DNA from: an uncultured Oceanisphaera sp.
Lineage (GTDB): Bacteria > Pseudomonadota > Gammaproteobacteria > Enterobacterales > Aeromonadaceae
Direction: 5' to 3'
DNA length: 64,000 bases
NCBI RefSeq assembly: GCF_947495715.1
Contig: NZ_CANLZU010000012.1
Span: forward strand, 60,775-124,774
Of this stretch, positions 25,235-33,588 are shown piece by piece (the stretch's first letter is position 1; each line of letters opens with the position of its first letter). The position numbers were made by a program, and so were the translations under genes. The notes beneath the pieces are model-generated. The model was given only the letters and a program-made list of their open reading frames with translations. It made no database searches and was not told where the DNA came from.

Positions 25235-25528
25235 TCAGGGCCAGTCGACCCGCGCCTGATCTTCACTGCGGTATTGTACCCGCCCCAGCGGCACATGATC
25301 GTTGATAGCCTCACGAATGTGCGCTTCTTCTTCGGCGCTGAAACCACCACACAACTCGATCACCTCTATACGCCGAGTCAGCATTTCCTGTGCCGCCATC
25401 ACCGCCTCTTCCAGGGTGCGTACGCCGGACACGGCGATATCGAACAGCTCACTCTTGATGCGGCTATGGTGCTTGAACAGCTCCAGATCCGCCCCTTTTA
25501 CAATAAAACCATAACGACTGAGCGACAT
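25235..25528 (-). CDS. DUF6506 family protein, third gene of the xsc-pta operon
   Basis: A 97-residue protein. It begins LSRYGFIVKGADLELFKHHSRI and contains VIELCGGFSAEEEAHIREAI, the conserved ELCGGF centre I associate with DUF6506; family function is unknown. Predicted alpha/beta, soluble, one Cys, no signal. AAGGAGT lies six bases before the ATG, and the gene starts 28 bases after the pta stop, so it is cotranscribed with xsc and pta and ends at a strong terminator. Its position suggests an accessory role in sulfonate or acetyl-phosphate metabolism (inference). Confidence 0.72.
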   Translation of the reverse strand: MSLSRYGFIVKGADLELFKHHSRIKSELFDIAVSGVRTLEEAVMAAQEMLTRRIEVIELCGGFSAEEEAHIREAINDHVPLGRVQYRSEDQARVDWP

Positions 25529-25556
25529 AAACGACTCCTTACGCTAAAAAACGAAT

Positions 25557-26504
25557 TCAGGATGCCTGCACCAGCGCAGGCGACAGCTGATGAGCACAAT
25601 AAAGCGATGCCAGGGCGCAGGACGCCAACCGGGCCTCGGGCGGATCGGCCCGCGAGGTCAGAATGATCGGCACCCGGGCGCCCAGCACCAGACCGGCGGC
25701 GGTGGCGCCCATGAAATACACCATCTGCTTGAACAGGAAGTTGCCCGACTCCAGGTTGGGCACCAGCAGAATATCCACCTGACCGGGCACCTTGCCCGTA
25801 ATGCCCTTGATGGCGGCGGCTTCCGGCGACACCGCATTGTCGAACGCCAGCGGCCCCTCTACCACGGCGCCGGGCAGCGCGCCCATGGCCGCCAGCTTGA
25901 CCAGCTCGGCCGCATCCTGACTGGACGGCATGCTCTTGCTGACCTCTTCGGTACCCGACAGCAGCGCCACCCTGGGCTCATCCTTGCCCAAGGCATGCAT
26001 GAAGCCGATGGCGTTGCGGGCGATATGCAGCTTGTCGAGTACCGAGGGTTGTACGTTGATCACCGCATCGGTAATGCACAGGGCCTTGTCGCTGCCGGGC
26101 ACCGTCATGTAGAACACATGACTCAGCCGGCTGTCGGTACGCAATCCCGCCGCCTTGTTAAGCACGGCCCGCAGCAGAATGTCGGTATGCACGTGTCCCT
26201 TCATGATGGAATGCGCCTCATTCTGGCTGACCAGCGCCACGCCCAGCCGGGCCGCTTCGGTTTCGTCGGCGGCCTGCACCAGACGAACCTGGTCAAGCGA
26301 CCAGTCAATGACCTCGGCCTGACGGCGCATGGTGTCGATATCGCCCACCAGTATCGGCTCGATCAACCCCTGCTCGCTGGCCATGCGGGCGCTGGCCAGC
26401 GAAACCTCGTTGATCGGATTAATCACTACGGTGGTGACCCGGGGATGCTGACGGGCCTGGGCCAGCAACCGGGCCGGACATTCCTTGGGCGTGGTACTGA
26501 GCAT
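25557..26504 (-). CDS. pta: Phosphate acetyltransferase (Pta/Ptb type)
   Basis: A 315-residue phosphate acyltransferase of the short type. Motifs: VVINPINEVSLASARMASEQGLIEPILVG, HSIMKGHVHTDILLRAVL, ARVALLSGTEEVS-like and the C-terminal FMGATAAGLVLGARVPIILTSRAD. In taurine degraders the enzyme turns the acetyl phosphate made by Xsc into acetyl-CoA; phosphate butyryltransferases share the fold, so context decides. ATG 26504 is used because AAGGAA precedes it; the frame to 26561 has no support. It follows xsc after 197 bases that contain two hairpins. Confidence 0.88.
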   Translation of the reverse strand: MLSTTPKECPARLLAQARQHPRVTTVVINPINEVSLASARMASEQGLIEPILVGDIDTMRRQAEVIDWSLDQVRLVQAADETEAARLGVALVSQNEAHSIMKGHVHTDILLRAVLNKAAGLRTDSRLSHVFYMTVPGSDKALCITDAVINVQPSVLDKLHIARNAIGFMHALGKDEPRVALLSGTEEVSKSMPSSQDAAELVKLAAMGALPGAVVEGPLAFDNAVSPEAAAIKGITGKVPGQVDILLVPNLESGNFLFKQMVYFMGATAAGLVLGARVPIILTSRADPPEARLASCALASLYCAHQLSPALVQAS

Positions 26505-26672
26505 GATTCCATTCCTTCCTGACTGACAGAAAACAACCGCACGCCACTGCAACAATGGCATCGGGTTGGCTCCCGTAGCTACTTGTTATCGCGTCGATGA
26601 CGCCCCAAGCGGGTGAAAATAACAGGGCCGGCATTGCCAGCCCTGGTTAACGACTTCACCGATAAGTGAAGC

Positions 26673-26692
26673 CTGCCCGTCAGTGCGGGCAG
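26673..26692 (-). other. Stem-loop between xsc and pta
   Basis: A 7-bp GC stem (CTGCCCG with CGGGCAG), 6-base loop, just past the xsc stop; a second weaker stem (CAGGGC with GCCCTG) follows at about 26624-26645. There is no T run. Likely processing or attenuation inside the operon. Confidence 0.55.
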
Positions 26693-26701
26693 ACTCGGCT
26701 A

Positions 26702-28462
26702 TCAGCAGAAGTCTTTGTACTTCTCCAGGTGACGTACCGGCTTGGACAGGGCGTCACGACGGAAGGGGTCGCCCAGCTCGCGGGTACACAGGATTTCGAT
26801 AACGGTGGTCTTGCCTTCCTTCTGGGCAGCACAGGCGGCCTTCAGGGCCGGGCCTACGTCTTCCAGACGGTCAATGGTGACACCTTCGGCTCCCATGCCA
26901 CGGGCGATTTCGGCGAAGCTCGGGTTTTCCAGATCGCCGGCCACGAAACGACGGTTGTAGAAGTCGACCTGGTTCTTCTTCTCGGCGCCCCACTGACGGT
27001 TGTGGAACACGATGGAAGTCACCGGAATCTGCTCACGCACACAAGTCATGATTTCCATCATCGACATGCCCCAGGCACCGTCACCGGCGTAGGAAATGGC
27101 GGTACGATCGGGCGCGGCCACCTTGGCACCGATAATGGTCGGCAGGGCATAACCACAGTTGCCGAAGCTCATGGCGGCGAAGAAAGAGCGGGGCTTTTCA
27201 AAGCGCAGATAGCTGTTGGACACCGAGTTGATGTTACCGATATCGGTGGATACCATGGCATCTTCCGGCATGGCTTTTTCCAGCTCGCGCAGTACCTGAC
27301 GCGGGTGCAGGTAGTTGCCTTCTTCTTCGGCCTGCTCGGCAATCATGTCCAGCGAGTAGTCATCCTTCTCGTGAATCCACTCGTCCAGTTCCTGTTCCCA
27401 GGCCGCTTTTTCGGCGGCAATTTCGGTGGCGCGAGCGCCCTTGGTTTCCAGGCAGTACACGTTCTGCTCTTCCAGACGCTTCAGCATGGACACGGCAGCG
27501 GCCTTGGCATCGCCACAGACACCGACCGAAATTTTCTTCACCAGACCCAGCATCTTGGCATCGCAGTCAACCTGGATGATTTTGGCGTCTTTCGGCCAGT
27601 AATCCATGCCGTGCTGTGGCAGGGTGCCGAAGGGACCGAGGCGGGTACCCAGCGCCAGCACCACGTCGGCACGGGAAATCAGCTTCATGCCGGCCTTGGA
27701 GCCCTGGTAACCCAGAGGACCACACCACAAGGGGTGGCTGGCGGGGAAGGAGTCGTTGTGCAGGTAGCTGTTCACCACCGGCGCACCCAGGAATTCGGCC
27801 AGCGCCTTGCACTCTTCGACCGCGTCGGACATCACCACACCACCACCGGAGATGATCACCGGGTTCTTGGCGTTGGCCAGCAACTCGGCCGCTTCCTGCA
27901 GGCTCTGCTCGCCACCGGCACCGCGTTCGATGCGGATGGGCTGCGGGATCTCGACGTTGATGTCGCCGTAGAAGAAGTCACGCGGAATATTCAGCTGAGT
28001 CGGGCCATTTTCCAGCATGGCGCGGTCGAAACAGCGGGCGGTGATCTCGGCCATACGGGCCGGGTTGGCCACGTGACCCTGGTACTTGGTGATGGTTTCA
28101 AAGAACGGCAGCTGTTGGGCTTCCTGAAAACCGCCCAGACCCTGGCTCATGGAGCCGGTTTCGGGGGTAATACACACTACCGGGCTGTGCGCCCAGTAAG
28201 CGGCGGCAATGGCGGTCACGAAGTTGGTGATACCGGGGCCGTTCTGGGCGATACAAACCCCATGGCGACCACTGACGCGAGAATAGCCGTCGGCCATGTG
28301 GCCCGCACCCTGCTCGTGAACCGTTGGGATCAGTCGAATACCGGCCGGTGCGAAAATATCCATGGCATCCATGAAGGCCGAGCCCATGATGCCGAAGGCA
28401 TCGGTTACACCGTTGGCCGCCAGAGTTTCAACCAGAGCTTCACTAGGAGTCATACGTGGCAT
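26702..28462 (-). CDS. xsc: Sulfoacetaldehyde acetyltransferase
   Basis: A 586-residue thiamine-diphosphate enzyme. With phosphate it cleaves sulfoacetaldehyde to acetyl phosphate and sulfite, the desulfonation step of taurine and isethionate breakdown. It opens MTPSEALVETLAANGVTDAFGIMGSAFMDAMD, then VHEQGAGHMADGYSR with the cofactor-activating Glu, and has the ThDP/Mg site SYAGDGAWGMSMMEI with FHNRQWGAEKKNQVDFY. These segments separate Xsc from acetolactate synthase; IlvI at 51 kb is the comparison. Length is normal. AAGGAAG lies seven bases before the ATG. It leads the xsc-pta-DUF6506 operon. Confidence 0.97.
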   Translation of the reverse strand: MPRMTPSEALVETLAANGVTDAFGIMGSAFMDAMDIFAPAGIRLIPTVHEQGAGHMADGYSRVSGRHGVCIAQNGPGITNFVTAIAAAYWAHSPVVCITPETGSMSQGLGGFQEAQQLPFFETITKYQGHVANPARMAEITARCFDRAMLENGPTQLNIPRDFFYGDINVEIPQPIRIERGAGGEQSLQEAAELLANAKNPVIISGGGVVMSDAVEECKALAEFLGAPVVNSYLHNDSFPASHPLWCGPLGYQGSKAGMKLISRADVVLALGTRLGPFGTLPQHGMDYWPKDAKIIQVDCDAKMLGLVKKISVGVCGDAKAAAVSMLKRLEEQNVYCLETKGARATEIAAEKAAWEQELDEWIHEKDDYSLDMIAEQAEEEGNYLHPRQVLRELEKAMPEDAMVSTDIGNINSVSNSYLRFEKPRSFFAAMSFGNCGYALPTIIGAKVAAPDRTAISYAGDGAWGMSMMEIMTCVREQIPVTSIVFHNRQWGAEKKNQVDFYNRRFVAGDLENPSFAEIARGMGAEGVTIDRLEDVGPALKAACAAQKEGKTTVIEILCTRELGDPFRRDALSKPVRHLEKYKDFC

Positions 28463-28672
28463 AGCTGTCTTCCTTTTGCTGTGTCCTGTTGGTGACGGTA
28501 CCTACCGCCACCCCGGAGTGTTCAATCCAATGTTCGGTTCAAGCAGGTTTACGTTCGTTATTGTGAATTCAGTGCGAATCGCAACGAGTGACGCCATGCT
28601 GGCCGTTTCCCCGAGCTTCCCCTCCCGGTGAACCGACGCAGGTAAATAACGTCTGGTGACCTGGATGCGATT

Positions 28673-28739
28673 CACTGAGGACTAGAGTAGGAACTGGGGG
28701 GATCACTGAGTAGGACCAGTTGCGTAACAATCGTTACGC
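28673..28739. promoter_or_regulatory. Candidate operator region upstream of xsc
   Basis: Within the 400-base gap between xsc and tauR: two direct copies of GAGTAGGA, 23 bases apart (28685 and 28708), two copies of CACTGAG (28673 and 28704), and a palindrome GCGTAAC-AATC-GTTACGC at 28722-28739. Direct repeats on one face of the helix are usual for MocR-type regulators such as TauR. The exact operator cannot be fixed by eye. No gene is seen in the rest of 28463-28777. Confidence 0.45.
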
Positions 28740-28777
28740 CAGAAAATAAAACTATAAAAATCATAAACTTAAATACA

Positions 28778-28803
28778 AAAAAGACGCCTTTCGGCGTCTT
28801 TTT
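28778..28803. terminator. Intrinsic terminator after tauR
   Basis: An 11-bp stem AAAAAGACGCC with its complement around TTTC, with A/T runs on both sides. On the minus strand it follows the tauR stop by about 60 bases and insulates xsc from tauR. Confidence 0.9.
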
Positions 28804-28864
28804 GTTAACATTTTTAAAACATTGTTCGTCGAAAAGGAATTGACGACCATACTGGCGCAGCGAA

Positions 28865-30331
28865 TCAGATCATGTCTTCAATCAGCTCTACCAGTGCCTG
28901 GATGCCCGGCCGTATCTTGTTGGCCGGAATCGAGGAATAACCGAGACGGAAATAGTTAAGCGGTGCCGGCTGTTCCAGAAAGTGAATATCACCGGGTTCG
29001 ATCAGTATGCCGCGGTCGGCCGCCTCCTTGCGCAACAGCCGGCTGTCGAGTCCTTCGGGCCCCTTCACCCAGTAACAGGAGCCGCCGAAACTGGGCTGAC
29101 GACTGGACGAAGGCAGGTATTCGTTCAACGCCTCCCCCATTTCCTGCCAGCGCTCTTCGTAGGCCTTGGCAATCGTCATGATCAACGCATCGTGATAGCC
29201 CCGCTCCAGAAACAGCGCCACCGAGCGCTGGTTGTTGGCGGCCGGGTGGCGCAGTATCAGGCGACGCAAGGCCCGGGCCTCGCGGATCAACTCGGCGGGT
29301 CCGACCAGGTAACCCAGTCGCAGTCCCGGCGCCAGGGTCTTTGACAGGCTACCGACGTACAGCACTCGATCATTGGTATCCAGGCTCTTCAACGCCGGTA
29401 TCGGATTGGACTTGAAGTTACTCTCGCATTCGTAATCGTCTTCGATGATCAAAAAGTCCTGCTCGCTCGCTTTTTCCAGCAGGGCATAGCGCCGTTCCAG
29501 CGGCATGGTCACCGTGGTCGGGCACTGATGACTGGGAGTGGTAAACACCGCATCACAGCCGTTCAGCCCTTCATCAACAATCAGTCCCTGATCATCGACC
29601 GGCAGGCCGCGTACCCGGGCCGGGTTCATGGTGGCGATGTTGCGAATGTCCACATAGCCCGGCTCTTCGATGCCGATGGTGCTGTCTTTGTCCAGCAGCA
29701 GCCGGGCCAGCATGTACAGCGCCTGCTGGGCGCCCACCGTCACCAGTATCTGATCCGCCGACGCCCAGACGCCGCGCCTTGGCAGCAGCCGGGTACGGAT
29801 CTGCTCGATCAGCAGCGGATCATCCGCATCGAAACGATCCGAGGCCCAGTCGCGAATGGCCGGTACACTCACCGCATCCCGGCAGCATTCGCGCCAGTTG
29901 TTGCTGGGAAACAGGCTGGTATCGAACTGACCGTAAATAAAGGGATAGGGATATTTCTGCCAGTCTTTGGGCTTGGTGATGTTGTGCTGATGACTGGGAA
30001 TAATCTTGAGTTTGTTCGCCCAGTCCGGTGGTGAGCCCTCTTCATTGCGGCTGCTCTGTACCGGCACCTCCAGCTGGCGGGACAGAATATCAGGGTTGAC
30101 GAAATAACCACTGCGTTCCCTGGCCAGCAGATAGCCATCGTCCAGCAAATGCTCATAGGCCAGCACCACCGTATTGCGGGCAATACTCAGCTGCTTGGCC
30201 AGCTTGCGGCTGGAAGGCAGAGGGCTGTCCTGGGGAATATTGCCATTAAGGATGGCGGCGGCAATTTGCTCGCGCAGCTGCTGCTGCAGGCTGGTGGTTT
30301 TTTCCGTGGAGAAATGAAACAGCGGGAACAT
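28865..30331 (-). CDS. tauR: MocR/GntR-type PLP-dependent regulator, probable taurine regulator
   Basis: A 488-residue fusion of a GntR winged helix (about 12-78: LREQIAAAILNGNIPQDSPLPSSRKLAKQL, then NTVVLAYEHLLDDGYL) with a fold-type-I aminotransferase domain (about 125-488). The PLP lysine is Lys331 in SLSKTLAPGLRLGY, and the PLP-pyridine Asp lies in IIEDDYE. MocR regulators sense a substrate-PLP adduct; TauR of Rhodobacter activates taurine genes. Flanking tauY on one side and xsc on the other supports the name. It probably responds to taurine; the binding site may be the direct repeats at 28673-28739. Confidence 0.88.
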   Translation of the reverse strand: MFPLFHFSTEKTTSLQQQLREQIAAAILNGNIPQDSPLPSSRKLAKQLSIARNTVVLAYEHLLDDGYLLARERSGYFVNPDILSRQLEVPVQSSRNEEGSPPDWANKLKIIPSHQHNITKPKDWQKYPYPFIYGQFDTSLFPSNNWRECCRDAVSVPAIRDWASDRFDADDPLLIEQIRTRLLPRRGVWASADQILVTVGAQQALYMLARLLLDKDSTIGIEEPGYVDIRNIATMNPARVRGLPVDDQGLIVDEGLNGCDAVFTTPSHQCPTTVTMPLERRYALLEKASEQDFLIIEDDYECESNFKSNPIPALKSLDTNDRVLYVGSLSKTLAPGLRLGYLVGPAELIREARALRRLILRHPAANNQRSVALFLERGYHDALIMTIAKAYEERWQEMGEALNEYLPSSSRQPSFGGSCYWVKGPEGLDSRLLRKEAADRGILIEPGDIHFLEQPAPLNYFRLGYSSIPANKIRPGIQALVELIEDMI

Positions 30332-30398
30332 ACAACGACTTACCTGTCTACGAGTGATAAAACAGACGCAAAAATGCCGAAGCCATAATGCGTCATTA

Positions 30399-30416
30399 GG
30401 TTACACCTTTGTAACC
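30399..30416. promoter_or_regulatory. Palindrome upstream of tauR
   Basis: GGTTAC-ACCTTT-GTAACC, a perfect 6-bp inverted repeat 68 bases before the tauR start. It may be an operator for tauR or part of the end of tauY mRNA. The half-sites resemble, in opposite order, those of the palindrome before xsc. Confidence 0.4.
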
Positions 30417-30464
30417 CAATGAACGCAAAAGTAAAGCTCCGGCATCTCAGGCTGTTAGCTCGGT

Positions 30465-31889
30465 TTACAAATGCTCGTCGCGCAGCTGGTACCAGTGGTA
30501 CAGCATCCGTTGCCCCATGCGACGGAAGGGCGAAAACAGGTGTCCCGGCAGTGCCGTGTCGTAAATCGGCAGTTCGAAGCCTTCCTTGATGCCCGCCACG
30601 CGCTGGGCCATGCGCCGACCGGCATGGGCCGAGAACATGACACCGTTGCCACCGTAACCCAGAGCATAAAATACCTGCTCTTTTTCATCGGGCTGGGCGA
30701 TACGCGGCATCATGTCGTGACTCACATCTACCCAGCCCCACCAGGAATAATCCACCTTGATACCGTTGAGCGCCGGAAACTTGCGATGCATGCCGTCGAT
30801 CAGCAACTGCAGATGCTTGGGATTGGGCGCATCGCTGCCGGTAATGGAGCTGCGACTGCCGATCTGCAAGCGATTATCCGGCAGCTTGCGGTAATAATGC
30901 CGCAGGGTACGGGTGTCGGTGATCACCTCGTTGGTCTTGAAGTTACAGGCGGCGAGCTCCTGATCCGTCATCGGCCGGGTCACCAGCGAGTTGGACAGTA
31001 TCGGCATTATCTTGCTGCGCAGGCTCTGATGCAGTCCCTGCGAGGTATAACCCCCGGTGGCGACCGCCACGGCCCGGGCACGCACTATGCCACCCGGCGT
31101 CTGCAGATAATGGATACCGTTCCTGGTTTCCCAGCCGGTGACCGGACTGGACGGATGCACGGTCGCGCCCAGCTCCCGCGCGATGCGCTGATAGCCATGG
31201 GCCAGCTTGAGCGGATGCACACCGATGCCGTCCGGCTCGTGCATGGCACCCACCGCCTCGGCTTCGTCAACGTAGTTGCGGCTGAGAGTGGCCTTGTCGA
31301 GCATCTCGGTCTCGTAACCGAACTGATTGCGCAATACCTTGGCTTCGGCCTCCAGCTTGCGCATCGCCTTGTCCCGGTGGGCGATGTAGAGATGACCGCC
31401 ATCCTGGGGATTACAGTCGATATTGCCGTCCTTGATCAGCCCCTTGAAGGTATCGAAACCTTCACGCACCTCTTCGTGCATCTTGCGGGCGGTATCCAGG
31501 CCCCAGCGCTGTATCCACTGGGAACGAGTCAAGCGACCCGAGGCATTCTGGGCCTGACCACCGTTGCGGCTGGTACAGCCCCAGCTGATCTGGTTGGCTT
31601 CCAGTACCGTCGCCTTGATGCCATGTTCCTTGGCCAGAAACAGGGCGCAGCTCAGGCCGGTGAAGCCACTGCCGATAATGGCGACGTCCACATCCACGTC
31701 CTGAGTGATGGGGCCATCGTCTTCCGGCGGTGCGCCGGCGGTGGCCACCCAGTAGGTGGGCGCATACTGCTGGCCACGACCCGGCGTAGGAGCAACCAGT
31801 GGATCGTAGGTGGGATCATAGCTGTCCAGCACCTTCTTGGACTGAGCCGGCTGGCGGAGATCCGCCTGGGTTTTGTTGGCAATATCCAT
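30465..31889 (-). CDS. tauY: Taurine dehydrogenase large subunit (FAD-dependent)
   Basis: A 474-residue flavoprotein of the D-amino-acid oxidase superfamily. The FAD-binding motif VDVAIIGSGFTGLSCALFLAKEHG is at about 67-90, preceded by an N-terminal extension with PTYDPLVAPTPGRGQQYAPTYW; GCTSRNGGQAQNASGRL follows, and a C-terminal GYGGNGVMFSAHAGRRMAQ closes the flavin site. Taurine dehydrogenase deaminates taurine to sulfoacetaldehyde and ammonium, passing electrons to the respiratory chain. It is assigned from the pairing with the small TauX-like gene and from xsc/tauR next door; without those it would be a generic FAD oxidoreductase. GGGGAA precedes the ATG. Confidence 0.88.
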   Translation of the reverse strand: MDIANKTQADLRQPAQSKKVLDSYDPTYDPLVAPTPGRGQQYAPTYWVATAGAPPEDDGPITQDVDVDVAIIGSGFTGLSCALFLAKEHGIKATVLEANQISWGCTSRNGGQAQNASGRLTRSQWIQRWGLDTARKMHEEVREGFDTFKGLIKDGNIDCNPQDGGHLYIAHRDKAMRKLEAEAKVLRNQFGYETEMLDKATLSRNYVDEAEAVGAMHEPDGIGVHPLKLAHGYQRIARELGATVHPSSPVTGWETRNGIHYLQTPGGIVRARAVAVATGGYTSQGLHQSLRSKIMPILSNSLVTRPMTDQELAACNFKTNEVITDTRTLRHYYRKLPDNRLQIGSRSSITGSDAPNPKHLQLLIDGMHRKFPALNGIKVDYSWWGWVDVSHDMMPRIAQPDEKEQVFYALGYGGNGVMFSAHAGRRMAQRVAGIKEGFELPIYDTALPGHLFSPFRRMGQRMLYHWYQLRDEHL

Positions 31890-31931
31890 ATTTGTATTCC
31901 CCGGATGAAAAGTTGAAATCCCTGGTGTTGT

Positions 31932-32327
31932 TTACTTGGGATCCAGCAGCGGGCGGTCTTTACGGAAGGCCTGCTTCAGCACCAGCTTGCCGTCGTTCAC
32001 GGTAAAGATATCGACGCCGTCGGCTTCGATTCGCTTGCCATCCGGGCAGGTGGCACAGAAGGTCCACTGGGACACGCCCTTGTCGCCGGCGGCAAAGTGG
32101 CTGGTGTTCTGCCAGCTGACATCGGGATAGGTGGTCCATACCTTGACGAAGGCGGCGGCCACGGCGGCGGCACCATCGAAACGGGTGCCGTATGCTTCGG
32201 TGCCGGCGGCACCTTCGAACACAACATCTTCGCTCATGCAGGCCATGACGCCCTCGATATCGTGACGATTGAAGGCGGCAAACAGTTGTTCAAGCAAGGC
32301 GACGGTTTTCTGATTTTCTGCTGACAT
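31932..32327 (-). CDS. tauX: Taurine dehydrogenase small subunit (SnoaL/NTF2 fold)
   Basis: A 131-residue NTF2-like alpha+beta barrel protein: NQKTVALLEQLFAAFNRHDIEGVMACMSEDVVFEG is the typical SnoaL opening, and the end ADGVDIFTVNDGKLVLKQAF closes the cone. In Paracoccus the small subunit of taurine dehydrogenase is of this size and precedes tauY, as here (42 bases apart, same strand). AAGGAGA lies six bases before the ATG. There is no signal peptide, so it probably acts at the cytoplasmic side of the membrane with TauY. Confidence 0.85.
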   Translation of the reverse strand: MSAENQKTVALLEQLFAAFNRHDIEGVMACMSEDVVFEGAAGTEAYGTRFDGAAAVAAAFVKVWTTYPDVSWQNTSHFAAGDKGVSQWTFCATCPDGKRIEADGVDIFTVNDGKLVLKQAFRKDRPLLDPK

Positions 32328-32630
32328 GACATTCTCCTTTGGCAGCCCCGTCCGGGCTGTGCGATGACCATAAATCCAGCAGTTGCTACTGCCGTTTACA
32401 TGTTCACAACATTAGGAGGAAGGCGGCCATGCCGGTAGCGCCAGTTGGCTGCCGTGGCTTGGACCACCCCCTGACCGGGGTGTCGGCACGACAAAAACGC
32501 CACGGCAAGACAGCGGAGGCGGAGGAATAAAGCGAGAGAGAACAACAAGATAAGCGGAGCCTGCTACCGGCTCCGCACTCAGGGGAGATGAACGACCATG
32601 GCCTGACGGCTATGGCTTAACGACTATGGA
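32328..32630. other. Region between the GntR gene and tauX
   Basis: No gene. It holds the tauX promoter, an inverted repeat GCCGTGGC with GCCACGGC about 50 bases apart around 32450-32512 that encloses ACCCC-GGGGT, and, nearest the GntR gene, a terminator-like stem (32554-32561 with 32569-32576, 8 bp, no strong T run). Confidence 0.5.
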
Positions 32631-33371
32631 TTAACGGCTACGGCCAGGCTTTTTCTTGACCACACCGGAAAACACCACATGCAAATCGGTGGACGCGGAC
32701 TCGTTATCCAGGTTCAGCTTGCCTTCAATATGGTTCAGGTGCTCGGTCATCATGTTGACGGCCTGTTGCGGATCACCGGACTCGATGGCCTTCAGCAGGG
32801 CGTCATGCTCGTTAAAGGAGCAGTGCACCTGATGGCCGACTTCGTACTGGGCAATGATCAGCGAGGTTTGTGATACGACGCTGCGCTGAAAGTTGAGCAG
32901 CGGCGTGTTGTTGGCCATGTGGGCCAACTCCAGATGAAACTCGCCCGACAGTCGAATGCCCTTGCCGCGGTCACCGCGAGCGAAGGCATCGTGCTCTTCC
33001 TGTACCATGGTACGGATGCGCTGCAGTCCTTCGGGCGTGGCATGTTTCACCGCCAGCTCGATCACCGCCAGCTCCACCACCCGGCGAGCGGCGAAAATCT
33101 GCCGCGCTTCTTCCACACTCGGGGCCGCTACCACGGCGCCACGGTTGGGTCTGATGCTGACGACCTGCTCGTGCGACAGGCGCAACAGAGCACGACGGAT
33201 AATGGTTCGGCTGACGCCGAAGATTTCGCCCAGCGCTTCTTCGCTGAGCTTGGTGCCCGGCGCCAGCCGCTGTTCGAGAATGGCATCGAAGATATGTTCG
33301 TAAACAATATCATCCTGGGTATTTGAGCTCGACTTGACGGGTCTCGGCTCCAGTTGACTGAGTGAACTCAT
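32631..33371 (-). CDS. GntR family regulator, FCD subfamily
   Basis: A 246-residue repressor-type regulator. The winged helix is at about 22-88: VYEHIFDAILEQRLAPGTKLSEEALGEIF, then SRTIIRRALLRL. An FCD ligand domain follows (about 95-225) with metal-binding positions in FHLELAHMANN, NEHDALLKAI and MTEHLNHIEGKL. FCD regulators bind organic acids and often control catabolism of purines, amino acids or sugars acids. It lies between guaD and tauX, so either pathway could be its target; the TTGTATAC core in its own promoter recurs at puuE/uraH, which favours purine breakdown (inference). Confidence 0.88.
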   Translation of the reverse strand: MSSLSQLEPRPVKSSSNTQDDIVYEHIFDAILEQRLAPGTKLSEEALGEIFGVSRTIIRRALLRLSHEQVVSIRPNRGAVVAAPSVEEARQIFAARRVVELAVIELAVKHATPEGLQRIRTMVQEEHDAFARGDRGKGIRLSGEFHLELAHMANNTPLLNFQRSVVSQTSLIIAQYEVGHQVHCSFNEHDALLKAIESGDPQQAVNMMTEHLNHIEGKLNLDNESASTDLHVVFSGVVKKKPGRSR

Positions 33372-33410
33372 GCTGTGGGTTTCCAGTTACGGCCTGCATA
33401 TACGACAAAA

Positions 33411-33462
33411 GGTATACCGCATGCTTGCCTGTTAGTTAAATTTTTGTAATCTCGTATACAAT
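33411..33462 (-). promoter_or_regulatory. Candidate autoregulatory region of the GntR/FCD gene
   Basis: It contains GGTATACC (33411-33418, perfect palindrome) and CGTATACAAT (33453-33462, minus strand ATTGTATACG). The latter differs from the puuE/uraH palindrome in only the last two bases. Both lie 40-90 bases before the GntR start. Confidence 0.5.
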
Positions 33463-33516
33463 CTTACTGGGTTTTGCACGATACGACAGTTGCAATAGTC
33501 AAGACTGTGACTGAAC

Positions 33517-33544
33517 ACAAAAAACGCCCGAAATGGGCGCTTTT
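33517..33544 (-). terminator. Intrinsic terminator of the guaD transcript
   Basis: On the minus strand: a GCGCCC/GGGCGT stem with ATTTC loop and a T-rich tail, about 45 bases past the guaD stop. Confidence 0.88.
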
Positions 33545-33588
33545 CGCAGCACAGCCGCAGCGGGCCGAGAAGGGGTTTCTATTGGAAC

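Noticed and set aside
26702..28462. Xsc as a second acetolactate synthase
   Set aside because: Xsc-specific segments differ from IlvI, there is no IlvH-like partner, and pta, tauR and tauXY are adjacent.
26666..28495. 609-codon open frame on the plus strand opposite xsc
   Set aside because: Shadow frame of a GC-rich gene; composition His/Gly/Val-rich with no domain, whereas Xsc is clear on the minus strand.
30471..31916. 481-codon open frame on the plus strand opposite tauY
   Set aside because: Shadow of tauY; no start signal or domain.
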